NCBI GenBank assembly: GCA_026400555.1
Contig: JAPLOW010000211.1
Span: 1-40,435, forward strand
Source of the DNA: Hyphomicrobiales bacterium
GTDB lineage: Bacteria; Pseudomonadota; Alphaproteobacteria; Rhizobiales; Beijerinckiaceae
Direction of reading: 5' to 3'
Length of the DNA stretch: 40,435 nucleotides
Below are positions 1-10,088 of this stretch, in pieces. The position numbers and the translations under genes were made by a program. How positions within the stretch are numbered: the first letter of the stretch is position 1; every line of letters begins with the position of its first letter. A model generated the notes under the pieces. That model saw only the letters and a program-made list of their open reading frames with translations. It searched no databases and was not told the DNA's origin.

Positions 1-1553
<1,553 letters not shown>

Positions 1554-1745
1554 GCGGCCGGCGTGCTCTTTGGTCGGTTGCGCTGGTAGGGCTCGGGGTC
1601 GGGCGTCAGTGTGGCCGGGCTGGCCAGCGCCGTGAAGGGGCGTGGCCTGCCCGGCTGTGGGAAAGCACGAGCCGTGCCATCCCCGGCGGCCACAGCTGCG
1701 CCTTCGTCGCCGGAGTCACAGGCGCCATCGCGCGGGCGGGGGACC

Positions 1746-2735
1746 TTACAGACCGACCTTCGCTTCGCTGACCACCTTGCCCCAGCGCGCGATCTCGGAC
1801 TTGAGGAAGCCGGCGAACTCGGCCCCCATCAGCGTCGGGATGTCGGAGCCGTTGCGCGCCCAGGCGTCCTTGACCGGCTGCGAGGCGAGGGCGGTGCGCA
1901 GCTCCCGACCCATCCGCTCGACCACTTCGGGCGGCGTGCCTTTCGGGGCCCAGAGCGCATACCATGTCGCCACCTCAAAGCCGGGCAGTCCGGCCTCGGC
2001 AGTGGTCGGCACATCGGGGATGGCGGGCGAACGTTTCGGGGCGGCAACAGCAAGACCGCGCAGGGCGCCGCCCTGGATCTGGCCAGCCGAGGAGCCGAGG
2101 CCGTCGAACATCACGTCGATCTGTCCGGCCACCAGGTCGGCCAGCGCCGGGCCGGCGCCGCGATAAGGCACGTGGACGATATTGGTGCCGGTCTGGAGCT
2201 TGAACAACTCACCGGTCAGGTGATGGGTCGTGCCGTTGCCGGCTGAACCATAGTTCAGCTTGCCGGGATTGGCCTTGAGGTGCGCGATGAACTCGCCCAG
2301 GGTCTTCGCCGCCACCTTGGTCGGATGTACGACGATGACCTGCGGTGGGGATGCCACCAGGCCGATCGGAACCAGATCTGTTTCGATGTTGTAGTCGAGC
2401 CTCGGATAGAGGGCCGGCGCGATGGCGTGGTGGGCTGCTCCGACAAAGAAGGTGTAGCCATCAGGGGCAGCCTTTGTGGCGGCCGATGCGCCAGTGGTGC
2501 CGCCCGCGCCGGCGCGGTTGTCGATGATGATGCGCTGACCCAGCTGCGCTTCAAGTTGAACCGCGAGGGGGCGCGCAAACGCGTCCGTGCCTCCGCCGGC
2601 GGCAAAGGGGACGATGAAGGTGATCGGCTTGTTCGGCCATGCCTGGGCCGTGGCTTGCGATGGGGCAAGGATCGCGCCGAAAGCGGCTGCGGAGCCGGCT
2701 GCAACAAGCAGCGCCAGCGTGCGTCGGGACATCAT
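1746..2735 (-). CDS. Bug/TctC-family periplasmic solute receptor
   Basis: This 329-residue protein belongs to the tripartite tricarboxylate transporter receptor (Bug/TctC) family of extracytoplasmic carboxylate-binding proteins. A signal peptide covers residues 1-32 (basic MMSRRT, a hydrophobic stretch, then a cut near ATAQA). The family opening WPNKPITFIVPFAAGGGTD follows, then NRAGAGGTTGA and the VPYRGAGPALADLVAGQID segment, with a C-terminal KSEIARWGKVVSEAKV typical of the family. The ATG at 2735 is preferred because GAGAGGAAAC precedes it and the signal peptide begins there; the frame is open further upstream but that part is not protein-like. No membrane subunits (tctA/tctB) are nearby, which is usual for the expanded Bug families. 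It diverges from malonyl-CoA synthetase, so a dicarboxylate ligand is possible but unproven. Confidence 0.88.
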   Translation of the reverse strand: MMSRRTLALLVAAGSAAAFGAILAPSQATAQAWPNKPITFIVPFAAGGGTDAFARPLAVQLEAQLGQRIIIDNRAGAGGTTGASAATKAAPDGYTFFVGAAHHAIAPALYPRLDYNIETDLVPIGLVASPPQVIVVHPTKVAAKTLGEFIAHLKANPGKLNYGSAGNGTTHHLTGELFKLQTGTNIVHVPYRGAGPALADLVAGQIDVMFDGLGSSAGQIQGGALRGLAVAAPKRSPAIPDVPTTAEAGLPGFEVATWYALWAPKGTPPEVVERMGRELRTALASQPVKDAWARNGSDIPTLMGAEFAGFLKSEIARWGKVVSEAKVGL

Positions 2736-2852
2736 GTTTCCTCTCCGATGGTCCGCCCGGACTGTTGCCGGGCTTATGGGCACATCAGGCGCATTGTGCC
2801 GAGGTTTTGCAAGCGATTTTGCGGAGGGGCGAACGTGATCGGGGTGCACTTT

Positions 2853-2892
2853 GCGACAATGTCGCTTTGCCGGTTGTTTTTTCTGCGGCAAA
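2853..2892. promoter_or_regulatory. Paired palindromes in the TctC/matB divergent promoter region
   Basis: GCGACAATGTCGC (2853-2865) is a perfect palindrome with six-base arms around one base. It is followed directly by TTTGCCG at 2866-2872, whose reverse complement CGGCAAA lies at 2886-2892. Both sit in the 215-base gap between divergent genes, about 60-100 bases before the matB start. Position and symmetry suggest operator sites for a dimeric regulator; no regulator gene lies beside them. Confidence 0.4.
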
Positions 2893-2950
2893 CGGATTTG
2901 ACTGCCCGACATGAACCCGGACCGGGACCACCTACCGAACGAGACCATCC

Positions 2951-4456
2951 ATGGCCAACCACCTGTTCGACCTTGTCCGCGCCCGCATGCCGGCTGCGCA
3001 GAGCCCGTTCATCGTCCATCGCGATGCCAAGGCCCTGAGTTACGGCGATCTTGAAGCCATGTCGGCGCGCCTCGCCGGCGTTCTGGTGGCGGCTGGCGTC
3101 GTGCCGGGCGACAGGGTGGCCGTGCAGGTCGAGAAGAGCGCCAATGCGCTGATGCTGTATGTGGCCTGCGTGCGGGCCGGAGCCGTGTTCCTGCCTCTGA
3201 ATGCCGCCTATACGCTGGCGGAACTGGAGTATTTCATCGGCGATGCCGAACCTGCGCTGATCGTCTGCGATCCATCGCGACAGGCCGGGATCGTGGCCAT
3301 CGCCCGCGGCGCGGCGGTGGAGACGCTCGATGCCGGCGGCGAGGGCAGTCTGATGCAGAGGGCTCAGGGCATGCCGGACCTGTTTGCCGATGCGGCGCGC
3401 GGACCCGATGATCTGGCCGCGATCCTTTACACGTCCGGCACCACGGGACGCTCCAAGGGAGCGATGCTTAGCCACGACAATCTGGCCTCGAATGCGCTGA
3501 CGCTGGTGGAATTCTGGCGATTCAGCCGCTCCGACGTGCTGTTGCATGCGCTCCCGATCTTCCACACCCATGGCCTGTTCGTCGGCACCAATGTCGTGCT
3601 GCTGGCGGGAGCCTCGATGTTGTTCCTGCCGAAGTTCGATGCCGACGAGGTCATGCGCCTGCTGCCGCGCGCCACGACGATGATGGGCGTGCCGACCTTC
3701 TATGTGCGGCTTCTCGACCATGCCGGCCTGACGCGGGAGGCGACCGCCCACATGCGGCTGTTCGTTTCGGGTTCCGCACCGCTTCTGGCTGACACGCACC
3801 GTGACTGGAGCCAGCGAACCGGCCACGCCATCCTCGAGCGGTATGGCATGACCGAAACCAACATGAACACCTCCAATCCCTATGATGGCGACCGGGTGGC
3901 GGGCACTGTCGGCCCTCCGCTGCCGGGCATCGCCGCCCGCATCACCGAACCGGACACGGGGGCCGTGTTGCCTGCCGGCGAAATCGGCATGATCGAGGTC
4001 AAGGGCCCGAACGTGTTCAAGGGCTATTGGCGCAACCCGGAAAAGACGGCGTCGGAGTTCAGGGTCGATGGCTTCTTCATCACCGGCGATCTCGGCAAAA
4101 TCGACGAGAAGGGCTACGTGCACATCGTCGGACGCGGCAAGGACCTGATCATCACAGGCGGCTACAACGTCTATCCCAAGGAGGTCGAGAGCGAGATCGA
4201 CGCCTTGCCGGGCGTGGTCGAGAGTGCCGTGATCGGGCTTGCCCATAAGGATTTCGGCGAGGCCGTGACAGCGGTCGTGGTGCGCGCCAAGGGGGCGGAC
4301 CTCGATGACCGGGCCGTGATGGCAGCGCTGGAGGGGCGGCTGGCCCGCTTCAAGCAGCCCAAGCGCGTGTTCATCGTGGATGAACTGCCGCGCAACACCA
4401 TGGGCAAGGTCCAGAAGAACGTGCTGCGCGAGATGTATGCCGGGGTTTTCGTGTAG
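2951..4456 (+). CDS. matB: Malonyl-CoA synthetase (malonate-CoA ligase)
   Basis: This cytoplasmic ligase makes malonyl-CoA from malonate, CoA and ATP through an acyl-adenylate. It has 501 residues, the usual family length. The AMP-binding P-loop YTSGTTGRSKGAMLSHDNL is at about 158-176. HALPIFHTHGLFVGTNV, GSAPLLADTHRDW and ERYGMTETNMNTSNPYDGDR match the MatB subfamily rather than general acyl-CoA ligases. The C-terminal lid has FFITGDLGKIDEKGYVHI, the hinge GRGKDLIITGGYNVYPKE and the adenylation Lys in PRNTMGKVQKNVLRE. The usual partner malonyl-CoA decarboxylase (matA) is not in the window. The start ATG has only a weak purine-rich stretch upstream. The divergent carboxylate receptor may be functionally linked. 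Confidence 0.93.
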   Translation: MANHLFDLVRARMPAAQSPFIVHRDAKALSYGDLEAMSARLAGVLVAAGVVPGDRVAVQVEKSANALMLYVACVRAGAVFLPLNAAYTLAELEYFIGDAEPALIVCDPSRQAGIVAIARGAAVETLDAGGEGSLMQRAQGMPDLFADAARGPDDLAAILYTSGTTGRSKGAMLSHDNLASNALTLVEFWRFSRSDVLLHALPIFHTHGLFVGTNVVLLAGASMLFLPKFDADEVMRLLPRATTMMGVPTFYVRLLDHAGLTREATAHMRLFVSGSAPLLADTHRDWSQRTGHAILERYGMTETNMNTSNPYDGDRVAGTVGPPLPGIAARITEPDTGAVLPAGEIGMIEVKGPNVFKGYWRNPEKTASEFRVDGFFITGDLGKIDEKGYVHIVGRGKDLIITGGYNVYPKEVESEIDALPGVVESAVIGLAHKDFGEAVTAVVVRAKGADLDDRAVMAALEGRLARFKQPKRVFIVDELPRNTMGKVQKNVLREMYAGVFV

Positions 4457-4465
4457 GCGGTGTTT

Positions 4466-4493
4466 GTCATTGCTTCGCTGCGCTCGCAATGAC
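4466..4493. repeat. Short palindromic intergenic repeat after matB
   Basis: GTCATTGC at 4466-4473 is repeated inverted as GCAATGAC at 4486-4493, around a GC-rich loop, ten bases after the matB stop. It resembles the 'GTCATTGCGAGCG' repeats scattered through many proteobacterial genomes. It could also act as a transcription stop, but no T-run follows. Confidence 0.6.
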
Positions 4494-4561
4494 CGCAACC
4501 CACTCGCCATGCGCCGCAATTCGTGGTCCATTCGTGTGAATCTGACTGAGCCCGGACGCCC

Positions 4562-5854
4562 ATGACTGACCTTGCCGCCCGCGTCTACAACCACACGTGG
4601 AAGATCGATCCGATCGTCCGGTCGCTGCTCGACACGGATTTCTACAAGATCCTGATGGCGCAGACGATCTTCCGGCGTCAGCGCAGCACGACGGCGCGGT
4701 TCTCGCTGATCAACCGCACGACACGGATCAGGCTGGCCGAGATCATCGATGTCGGCGAACTGAGGGAGCAACTCGATCACGTGCGCTCGCTCAGGCTGTC
4801 GCGTGGGGAAAGCACATGGCTGCGCGGCAACATGTTCTATGGCCGCCGGCAGATGTTCTCGCCCGATTTCATGGAATGGTATGAGGCGCTGCGCCTGCCC
4901 GAATACCAGCTGGAGATGCGCGATGGGCAGTATGAGCTGACCTTCGACGGACCCTGGGTCGAGACCACGATGTGGGAGATCCCGGCCCTTGCGATCATCA
5001 ACGAACTGCGTTCGCGCGCCGTGCTGCGGGGCATGGGGCGGTTCGAGCTGCAGGTACTCTATGCGCGCGGCATGACCCGGGTCTGGGAGAAGATCACCCG
5101 CCTGCAGAAGCTTGACGATCTGCGCATCGCCGACTTCGGCACGCGGCGGCGGCATGGCTTCCTGTGGCAGGACTGGTGTGTGCAGGCCATGAACGAGGGC
5201 CTCGGCAAGAACTTCCTCGGCACGTCCAATTGCCTGATCGCCATGCGCCGCGAGGTCGAGGCCATCGGCACCAACGCGCATGAATTGCCGATGGTCTATT
5301 CGGCACTGGCCGACAGCGATGCCGAACTCGCCAATGCGCCCTATCAGGTGCTGGCCGACTGGCAGCAGGATTATGAAGGCAACCTGCGAATCATCCTGCC
5401 GGACACCTACGGCACGAGCGGCTTCCTGGCGCGCGCCCCGCGCTGGATGGATGCCTGGACCGGCATCCGCATCGATTCCAAGGATCCGATCACCGGGGGC
5501 GACGAGGCGATTGCCTGGTGGCAGAGCCGGGGTGTCGATCCGATGGCGCGGCAGATCATCTTCTCGGACGGGCTGGATGTGGATACGATCGAGGCGATCC
5601 ATGCGCATTTTAAGGGCCGGGTGCGCTTCGGCTTCGGTTGGGGTACGTTGCTGACCAACGATTTCCGTAGTCTCGCACCGGATCGGGCGCTCGATCCGAT
5701 CTCGGTGGTGTGCAAGGTCGTCTCGGCCAACGGCAGGCCCGCCGTGAAGATTTCCGACAATCCCACCAAGGCAACCGGCCCGAACACGGAGATCTCGCGC
5801 TACATGCGTGTCTTTGATGTCGAGGCACAGCCGGTCCGCGACGTGGTCGTCTGA
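4562..5854 (+). CDS. pncB: Nicotinate phosphoribosyltransferase
   Basis: PncB joins nicotinate and PRPP (with ATP hydrolysis) to give nicotinate mononucleotide, the entry step of the Preiss-Handler NAD salvage route. It has 430 residues, the full family length. Hallmarks are the N-terminal [17 protein letters not shown], the loop [14 protein letters not shown] (about 194-207) carrying the His that is phosphorylated in this family, [10 protein letters not shown], the DTYGTSGFL motif and a C-terminal phosphate-binding segment with [20 protein letters not shown] and [11 protein letters not shown]. It lies about 100 bases after matB and is a single gene rather than clearly part of an operon. Its presence matters because a candidate nicotinate-type degradation cluster lies 7 kb downstream and would compete for the same acid. 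Confidence 0.95.
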   Translation: MTDLAARVYNHTWKIDPIVRSLLDTDFYKILMAQTIFRRQRSTTARFSLINRTTRIRLAEIIDVGELREQLDHVRSLRLSRGESTWLRGNMFYGRRQMFSPDFMEWYEALRLPEYQLEMRDGQYELTFDGPWVETTMWEIPALAIINELRSRAVLRGMGRFELQVLYARGMTRVWEKITRLQKLDDLRIADFGTRRRHGFLWQDWCVQAMNEGLGKNFLGTSNCLIAMRREVEAIGTNAHELPMVYSALADSDAELANAPYQVLADWQQDYEGNLRIILPDTYGTSGFLARAPRWMDAWTGIRIDSKDPITGGDEAIAWWQSRGVDPMARQIIFSDGLDVDTIEAIHAHFKGRVRFGFGWGTLLTNDFRSLAPDRALDPISVVCKVVSANGRPAVKISDNPTKATGPNTEISRYMRVFDVEAQPVRDVVV

Positions 5855-5957
5855 ACCGCGCCCGGCGAGGCGTGGCGCTCCTGAGGCCTGATCCAGGTCA
5901 TGCTTGCTGACCCATCATTCGTCCACTAAGCAGCGGTCATCGCGCTGGAGTTCCGGA

Positions 5958-6731
5958 ATGGCTGCTTTCTTCGAAGAGACCGTCACCCATGTCCATCACT
6001 GGACAGACCGGCTGTTCTCGTTCCGCACCACGCGCGATCCGGCCTTCCGCTTCGAAAACGGTCAGTTCGCCATGATCGGCCTCATGGTTGATGGCCGGCC
6101 GCTGCTGCGCGCCTATTCGATGGCGAGCCCGAACCATGATGATGGCCTCGAGTTCTTCTCGATCAAGGTGCCGGACGGGCCGCTGACCTCACGGCTGCAA
6201 GGCATCAAACCCGGCGACACGATCCTGATCGGGCGCAAGCCCACCGGCACGCTGGTGCAGGACAGCCTGCTGCCGGGCCGCAACCTCTATCTGGTGTCGA
6301 CCGGCACCGGCTTTGCGCCTTTTGCCAGTATCATCCGGGATTTCACGGTCTATGAGCGCTACAACAAGGTCGTGGCCATCCATGGCTGCCGCATCGTGGC
6401 GGAGACCGCCTACAGCCGCCACATCGTCGACGGGCTCCATGCCGACGAGTACATGGCGGAGGTCATGGACGGCAAGCTGGTCTACTATCCGACCGTGACG
6501 CGCGAGGCGTTCGAATATGTCGGGCGCGTCACCACCGGCCTTCGCGATGGCTCGATCCCGGCCAAGGCGGGCCTTGCGCCGCTCGATCCCGCGCTTGACC
6601 GGGTGATGATCTGCGGTTCGGAGGCGATGCTGAAGGACACCGTGACGCTGATGAAGGATCTGGGCTTCGAGGAAGGCTCATCTTCAAGGGCGGGCCACTA
6701 CGTCATCGAAAAGGCCTTCGTCGAGAAGTGA
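5958..6731 (+). CDS. fpr: Ferredoxin/flavodoxin-NADP(+) reductase
   Basis: This FAD enzyme passes electrons between NADPH and ferredoxin or flavodoxin. It has 257 residues, typical of bacterial subclass-I/II FPRs. The FAD-binding motif RAYSMASPN is near residues 52-60, followed by EFFSIKVPDGPLTSRL. The NADP site begins with STGTGFAPFASIIRD, MICGSEAML follows, and the C-terminal tail is YVIEKAFVEK. The ATG at 5958 is chosen because GGAG lies at 5947-5950 and family members begin with this short lead; an upstream in-frame ATG at 5904 adds 18 atypical residues. The stop codon lies inside a 19-base tandem duplication. Reduced ferredoxin or flavodoxin from this enzyme could supply the Fe-S reductase encoded at 19626, but that is only a suggestion. 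Confidence 0.93.
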   Translation: MAAFFEETVTHVHHWTDRLFSFRTTRDPAFRFENGQFAMIGLMVDGRPLLRAYSMASPNHDDGLEFFSIKVPDGPLTSRLQGIKPGDTILIGRKPTGTLVQDSLLPGRNLYLVSTGTGFAPFASIIRDFTVYERYNKVVAIHGCRIVAETAYSRHIVDGLHADEYMAEVMDGKLVYYPTVTREAFEYVGRVTTGLRDGSIPAKAGLAPLDPALDRVMICGSEAMLKDTVTLMKDLGFEEGSSSRAGHYVIEKAFVEK

Positions 6732-6762
6732 TCTGTGGATTTCGAAGTGATCTGTGGATTCT
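6725..6762 (+). repeat. 19-base tandem duplication across the fpr stop codon
   Basis: GAAGTGATCTGTGGATT followed by TC occurs at 6725-6743 and is repeated head to tail at 6744-6762 with only the last two bases changed. The first copy contains the fpr TGA (6729-6731). It looks like a recent replication-slippage duplication that left the protein intact. Confidence 0.75.
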
Positions 6763-6860
6763 TGCGCCGGCCTTGCCCGCGCTTTGTGCTTGCAGCCATC
6801 GATTGCCCCGGTATCATCCCCTGATCAGCCCTGCCGTGGCTTTTTGGGGAGAATGGTCCG

Positions 6861-8059
6861 ATGGTGATGAATACGACACGTCGCTCTGTTGTCGGAGGCC
6901 TCGGCGCCGCCGGGCTGCTGATGCCGTTCTCTGCTGGGGCGCAAACGCCTGCCGCCGGCGCGCCGATCCGCATCGGCGAGATCAACTCCTACAGCCGCAT
7001 GGCGGCATTCGCGCTGCCGTATCGCAATGCCATCCAGATGGCGCAGGACGACATCAATGCAAAGGGCGGCGCGCTTGGCCGGCCACTGGAATTCGTCTTC
7101 CGCGATGATGGCTCGACGCCGGGTGATGCGGTGCGCGTGGCCGAGGAACTGGTAACGCGCGAGAACGTGTCATTCATCGCCGGCACCTTCCTGTCGAATG
7201 TGGGGCTTGCGGTGTCCGACTTCGCCAACCAGCGCAAGATCATGTTCATGGCCACCGAGCCGCTTACGGACGCGCTGACCATGGCGCAGGGCAACCGCTA
7301 CACCTACCGCCTGCGCCCTTCCACCTTCATGCAGACCAAGATGCTGGTCGATGCCGTCAAGGCGCGCGGCATCAAGCGCTGGGGCATCGTTGCGCCGAAC
7401 TATGAGTATGGCCAGTCAGCCGCCGCCAATTTCAAGCGGCTGATGGCGGAGGCGACCCCCGGCTTCGAAGTGGTGGCCGAACAGTTCCCGGCGCTGGGCC
7501 GCATCGATGCCGGCGCGACCGTCGGCGCCCTGGCGCAGGCGCGTCCCGATGGCATCTTCAATGTCACCTTCGGCGCCGACCTGACCCAGTTCGTGCGCGA
7601 AGGCAACACGCGCGGCCTGTTCGAGCGCCGCACCGTGGTCAGCCTCCTGACAGGCGAGCCTGAATATCTGATCCCGCTGGGCGAGGAGACGCCCGAGGGC
7701 TGGATCATCACCGGCTATCCATGGGAACAGATCACAGATCCGGCCCATGTGGCCTTCGTGACCGGCTACCGTGCGAAGTTCAACGATACCCCGCGGCTGG
7801 GCTCGTTCCTGGGTTATGTCTTTGCCTACATGTGCCGGGACCTGATCGCCAAGGCCGGCTCGGTCGACACCGAGGCGCTGCTCAAGACCTTCGCGGCCCG
7901 GTGACGATGCGCGGCATCGACAAGCAGGCGACGATGGGGGCCTGGGTCGGCGAGACCACGCTGAAGGGCAAGGTTGGGGCCATGAAGAACTGGCGTTTCG
8001 CCGATGGCGCCAACTACATGTTCAGCGAGGCCGAGGTCCGCGCGGCGCGCAAAGGGTGA
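6861..8059 (+). pseudogene. Liv/urea-type ABC substrate-binding protein, frameshifted near its C-terminus
   Basis: This is the periplasmic receptor for the importer encoded just downstream. The ATG at 6861 has GGGGAGA eight bases before it. The protein opens with a Tat-like signal (NTTRRSVVGGLGAAGLL, cut near SAGAQ), then the type-I periplasmic fold of amide/branched-chain amino acid receptors (PIRIGEINSYSRMAAF, MAQDDINAKGGALGRPLEFV). The frame stops at 7904 after LLKTFAAR. The rest of the family ending continues at once in another frame (GPVTMRGIDKQATMGAW to WRFADGANYMFSEAEVRAARKG, stop 8059). Relatives have about ten more residues between KTF and GPVT, so the lesion looks like a small deletion not divisible by three near 7893-7905, not a homopolymer error. 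The product would lack its last roughly 60 residues and may not fold. Confidence 0.75.
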
Positions 8060-8080
8060 AGCTTGCATCCCAAATGCGGC

Positions 8081-8177
8081 GTCATCCCGGCCTTGAGCCG
8101 GGATCAGATGACGTGCCGCAAGGCAATCCGGCAGGCACATGCGCTCGCCGAGCGATCCCGGCTCAAGGCCGGGATAA
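8081..8177. repeat. Long inverted repeat between the receptor gene and the permease gene
   Basis: GTCATCCCGGCCTTGAGCCG begins one arm (8081-8105) and its near-perfect inverse, starting GATCCCGGCTCAAGGCCGGG, forms the other (8154-8177), about 48 bases apart. Each arm also carries an internal CCGGC...GCCGG symmetry. The same CCGG-CTTGAGC core recurs at 32008-32089. It is a dispersed intergenic palindromic repeat that could form a large hairpin and separate receptor from permease expression. Confidence 0.75.
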
Positions 8178-8201
8178 CCCGGGGTTTTGGTTGAACGCGT
8201 G

Positions 8202-10088
8202 ATGGATCCCGCTTTCATCGTCATCCAGTCCTTGTCCGGGCTTGCCAGCGCATCGTCGCTGTTCATCATCGCGTCCGGACTGACGATCGTGTTCGGCGTC
8301 ACACGGATCGTGAACTTCGCCCATGGCTCTCTGTACATGCTGGGCGCCTATCTGGCCGTCACCATCGTGCCGATGCTGCTCGAGGTCGATCGCTCGCTGC
8401 CGATGTTCCTGCTCGGCGTCCTGCTGTCGGCCCTGATCGTGGGCGTGATCGGCGCGGCCATGGAGATCATCCTTTTGCGCCGCATCTACCATGTGCCGGA
8501 GCTGTTCCAGCTTCTGGCGACCTTCGGCGTCGTGCTGATCGTGCAGGATCTGGTGATCAAGCTGTGGGGGGCGGTCGAAATTCCGGGGCCGCGTGCGCCC
8601 TCTCTCCGCCACGGCGTCTTCATCTTTGACCAGCGCTTCCCCGCCTATGAGCTTTTCCTGATCGGTGTGGGGCTGGTCGTGCTTGGCCTGCTCTGGCTGC
8701 TCATGCAGAAGACCCGCTTCGGCGTGCTCATCCGCGCCGCGACGCAGGACCGCGACATGGTCGCAGCTCTTGGCGTCAACCAGGCCTGGTTGTTCACGGG
8801 CACGCTGTTCCTCGGCGCGTTTCTGGCCGGGCTGGGCGGGGCGCTTCAAATCCCGCGCGTTGCGGTCAACACGCAGATGGACATCTCGATCATCACCGAG
8901 GTGTTCGTCGTCACTGTGATCGGCGGTATGGGCTCGGTGCCCGGCGCCTTCGTGGCGGCACTGATCATCGGGCAGTTGCAGGCCTTCGGTATCCTGATCT
9001 TCCCGAAGATCACGCTGGTGCTGGTGTTCCTGCTGATGGCGGTGGTGCTGGTCATCAAGCCCTGGGGCCTGTTCGGCAAACCTGACGCCGCGGCGGGGCG
9101 GGCCGTCCTGCCCGAAGGCCTCTTGTCGCTGAGGCGTTTCGGCACGGTCGACAATGTTGTAGCGGGCGTTGCGATCATTGTCATGCTGGCGCTGCCGGTG
9201 TTCGGCGACAACTATATGGTGAAGGTCGGTATCGAGGTGCTGGTGCTGGCGCTGGCTGCCTTCTCGTTGCATTTCCTGATCGGGGTGGGGGGCATCGTCT
9301 CGTTCGGTCATGCGGCCTATTTCGGCATCGGCGCCTATGCTGCGGGGCTGCTGGTGACCAGGCTGGGCTTTGCGATGGAGCCGGCGCTGATCCTCGCTCC
9401 GGTGATCGCGGGCGCTTTCGCAGCCCTGTTCGGTTTTTTCATCGTGCGGCTTTCGGGTATCTACCTCGCCATGCTGACGCTGGCCTTTGCGCAGATTGTC
9501 TACGCGGTCTGCTTCCAGTGGGTCGGCCTCACCGGCGGCGACAACGGCGTTGTCGGCGTCTGGCCGTCGAGCTGGGCAGCGAGCCGGCAGGTCTATTTCT
9601 ATCTTGCGCTTGCGTTCACGCTAAGCGCCATCATCGCGCTGCGGCACGCCATCTACGCGCCGTTCGGTTACGCCCTGCGCGCGGCGCGAGACAGCGCTAC
9701 GCGGGCAGATGCGATCGGCATCGATGTGCGCCGCATCCGCTGGTTCGCCTTCACGCTCTCGGGCGCAGCGGCGGGCCTTGCGGGCGGGCTCTATTCCTTC
9801 TCGAAAGGCTCGATCGATCCAACCATGATCTCGATCCCGATGTCGGTGGACCTGCTGGTGATGGTGCTGCTCGGCGGCATCCAGACGGTGATCGGCCCGC
9901 TGGTGGGGGCGGCTGCGTTTCACTCGATCAAGGACTTCTTCATGCCGCTGACGGACTTCTGGCGGATGTTCCTCGGAGCCTCGATCATCGTCATGGTGCT
10001 TGTCTTCCCGCGCGGGATCGCCGGGGCCGCATCGCTGCTGACCGAGCGTTTCAGGCCGGCGCCCAAGCCTGTCGGCACGCCTGCATGA
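8202..10088 (+). CDS. Fused LivH-LivM branched-chain-type ABC permease
   Basis: This inner-membrane channel of a Liv/urea-type importer joins both permeases in one 628-residue chain. Residues 1-295 are the LivH half: ASGLTIVFGVTRIVNFAHGSLYMLGAY is typical, and the EAA-like cytoplasmic loop is GVLIRAATQDRDMVAALGVN. A linker near KPWGLFGKPDAA leads to the LivM half, with GVGGIVSFGHAAYFGIGAYAAG, GIYLAMLTLAFAQIVYAV and the loop GYALRAARDSATRADAIGID. Many hydrophobic helices span both halves. The ATG at 8202 is preferred over the TTG at 8187. The stop overlaps the next start (ATGA). H-M fusions are known in alphaproteobacteria, so this is probably natural. The substrate cannot be read from the permease; the neighbouring heterocycle cluster makes an N-heterocyclic acid or amide possible. 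Confidence 0.9.
   Translation: MDPAFIVIQSLSGLASASSLFIIASGLTIVFGVTRIVNFAHGSLYMLGAYLAVTIVPMLLEVDRSLPMFLLGVLLSALIVGVIGAAMEIILLRRIYHVPELFQLLATFGVVLIVQDLVIKLWGAVEIPGPRAPSLRHGVFIFDQRFPAYELFLIGVGLVVLGLLWLLMQKTRFGVLIRAATQDRDMVAALGVNQAWLFTGTLFLGAFLAGLGGALQIPRVAVNTQMDISIITEVFVVTVIGGMGSVPGAFVAALIIGQLQAFGILIFPKITLVLVFLLMAVVLVIKPWGLFGKPDAAAGRAVLPEGLLSLRRFGTVDNVVAGVAIIVMLALPVFGDNYMVKVGIEVLVLALAAFSLHFLIGVGGIVSFGHAAYFGIGAYAAGLLVTRLGFAMEPALILAPVIAGAFAALFGFFIVRLSGIYLAMLTLAFAQIVYAVCFQWVGLTGGDNGVVGVWPSSWAASRQVYFYLALAFTLSAIIALRHAIYAPFGYALRAARDSATRADAIGIDVRRIRWFAFTLSGAAAGLAGGLYSFSKGSIDPTMISIPMSVDLLVMVLLGGIQTVIGPLVGAAAFHSIKDFFMPLTDFWRMFLGASIIVMVLVFPRGIAGAASLLTERFRPAPKPVGTPA

Noticed and set aside
2774-5608. Minus-strand open frame of 944 codons opposite matB and pncB
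   Set aside because: It lies opposite two clearly recognised genes, has His/Arg/Gln/Asp-rich shadow composition and no domain; high GC keeps the antisense frame open.
8163-9311. Minus-strand open frame opposite livHM
   Set aside because: Its His/Gln/Asp-rich sequence is the mirror of hydrophobic codons in the permease; no protein-like features.
9518-10084. Upstream extension of the livG frame through the permease gene
   Set aside because: It overlaps real permease codons; the ATGA overlap start at 10085 fits the LivG family start.
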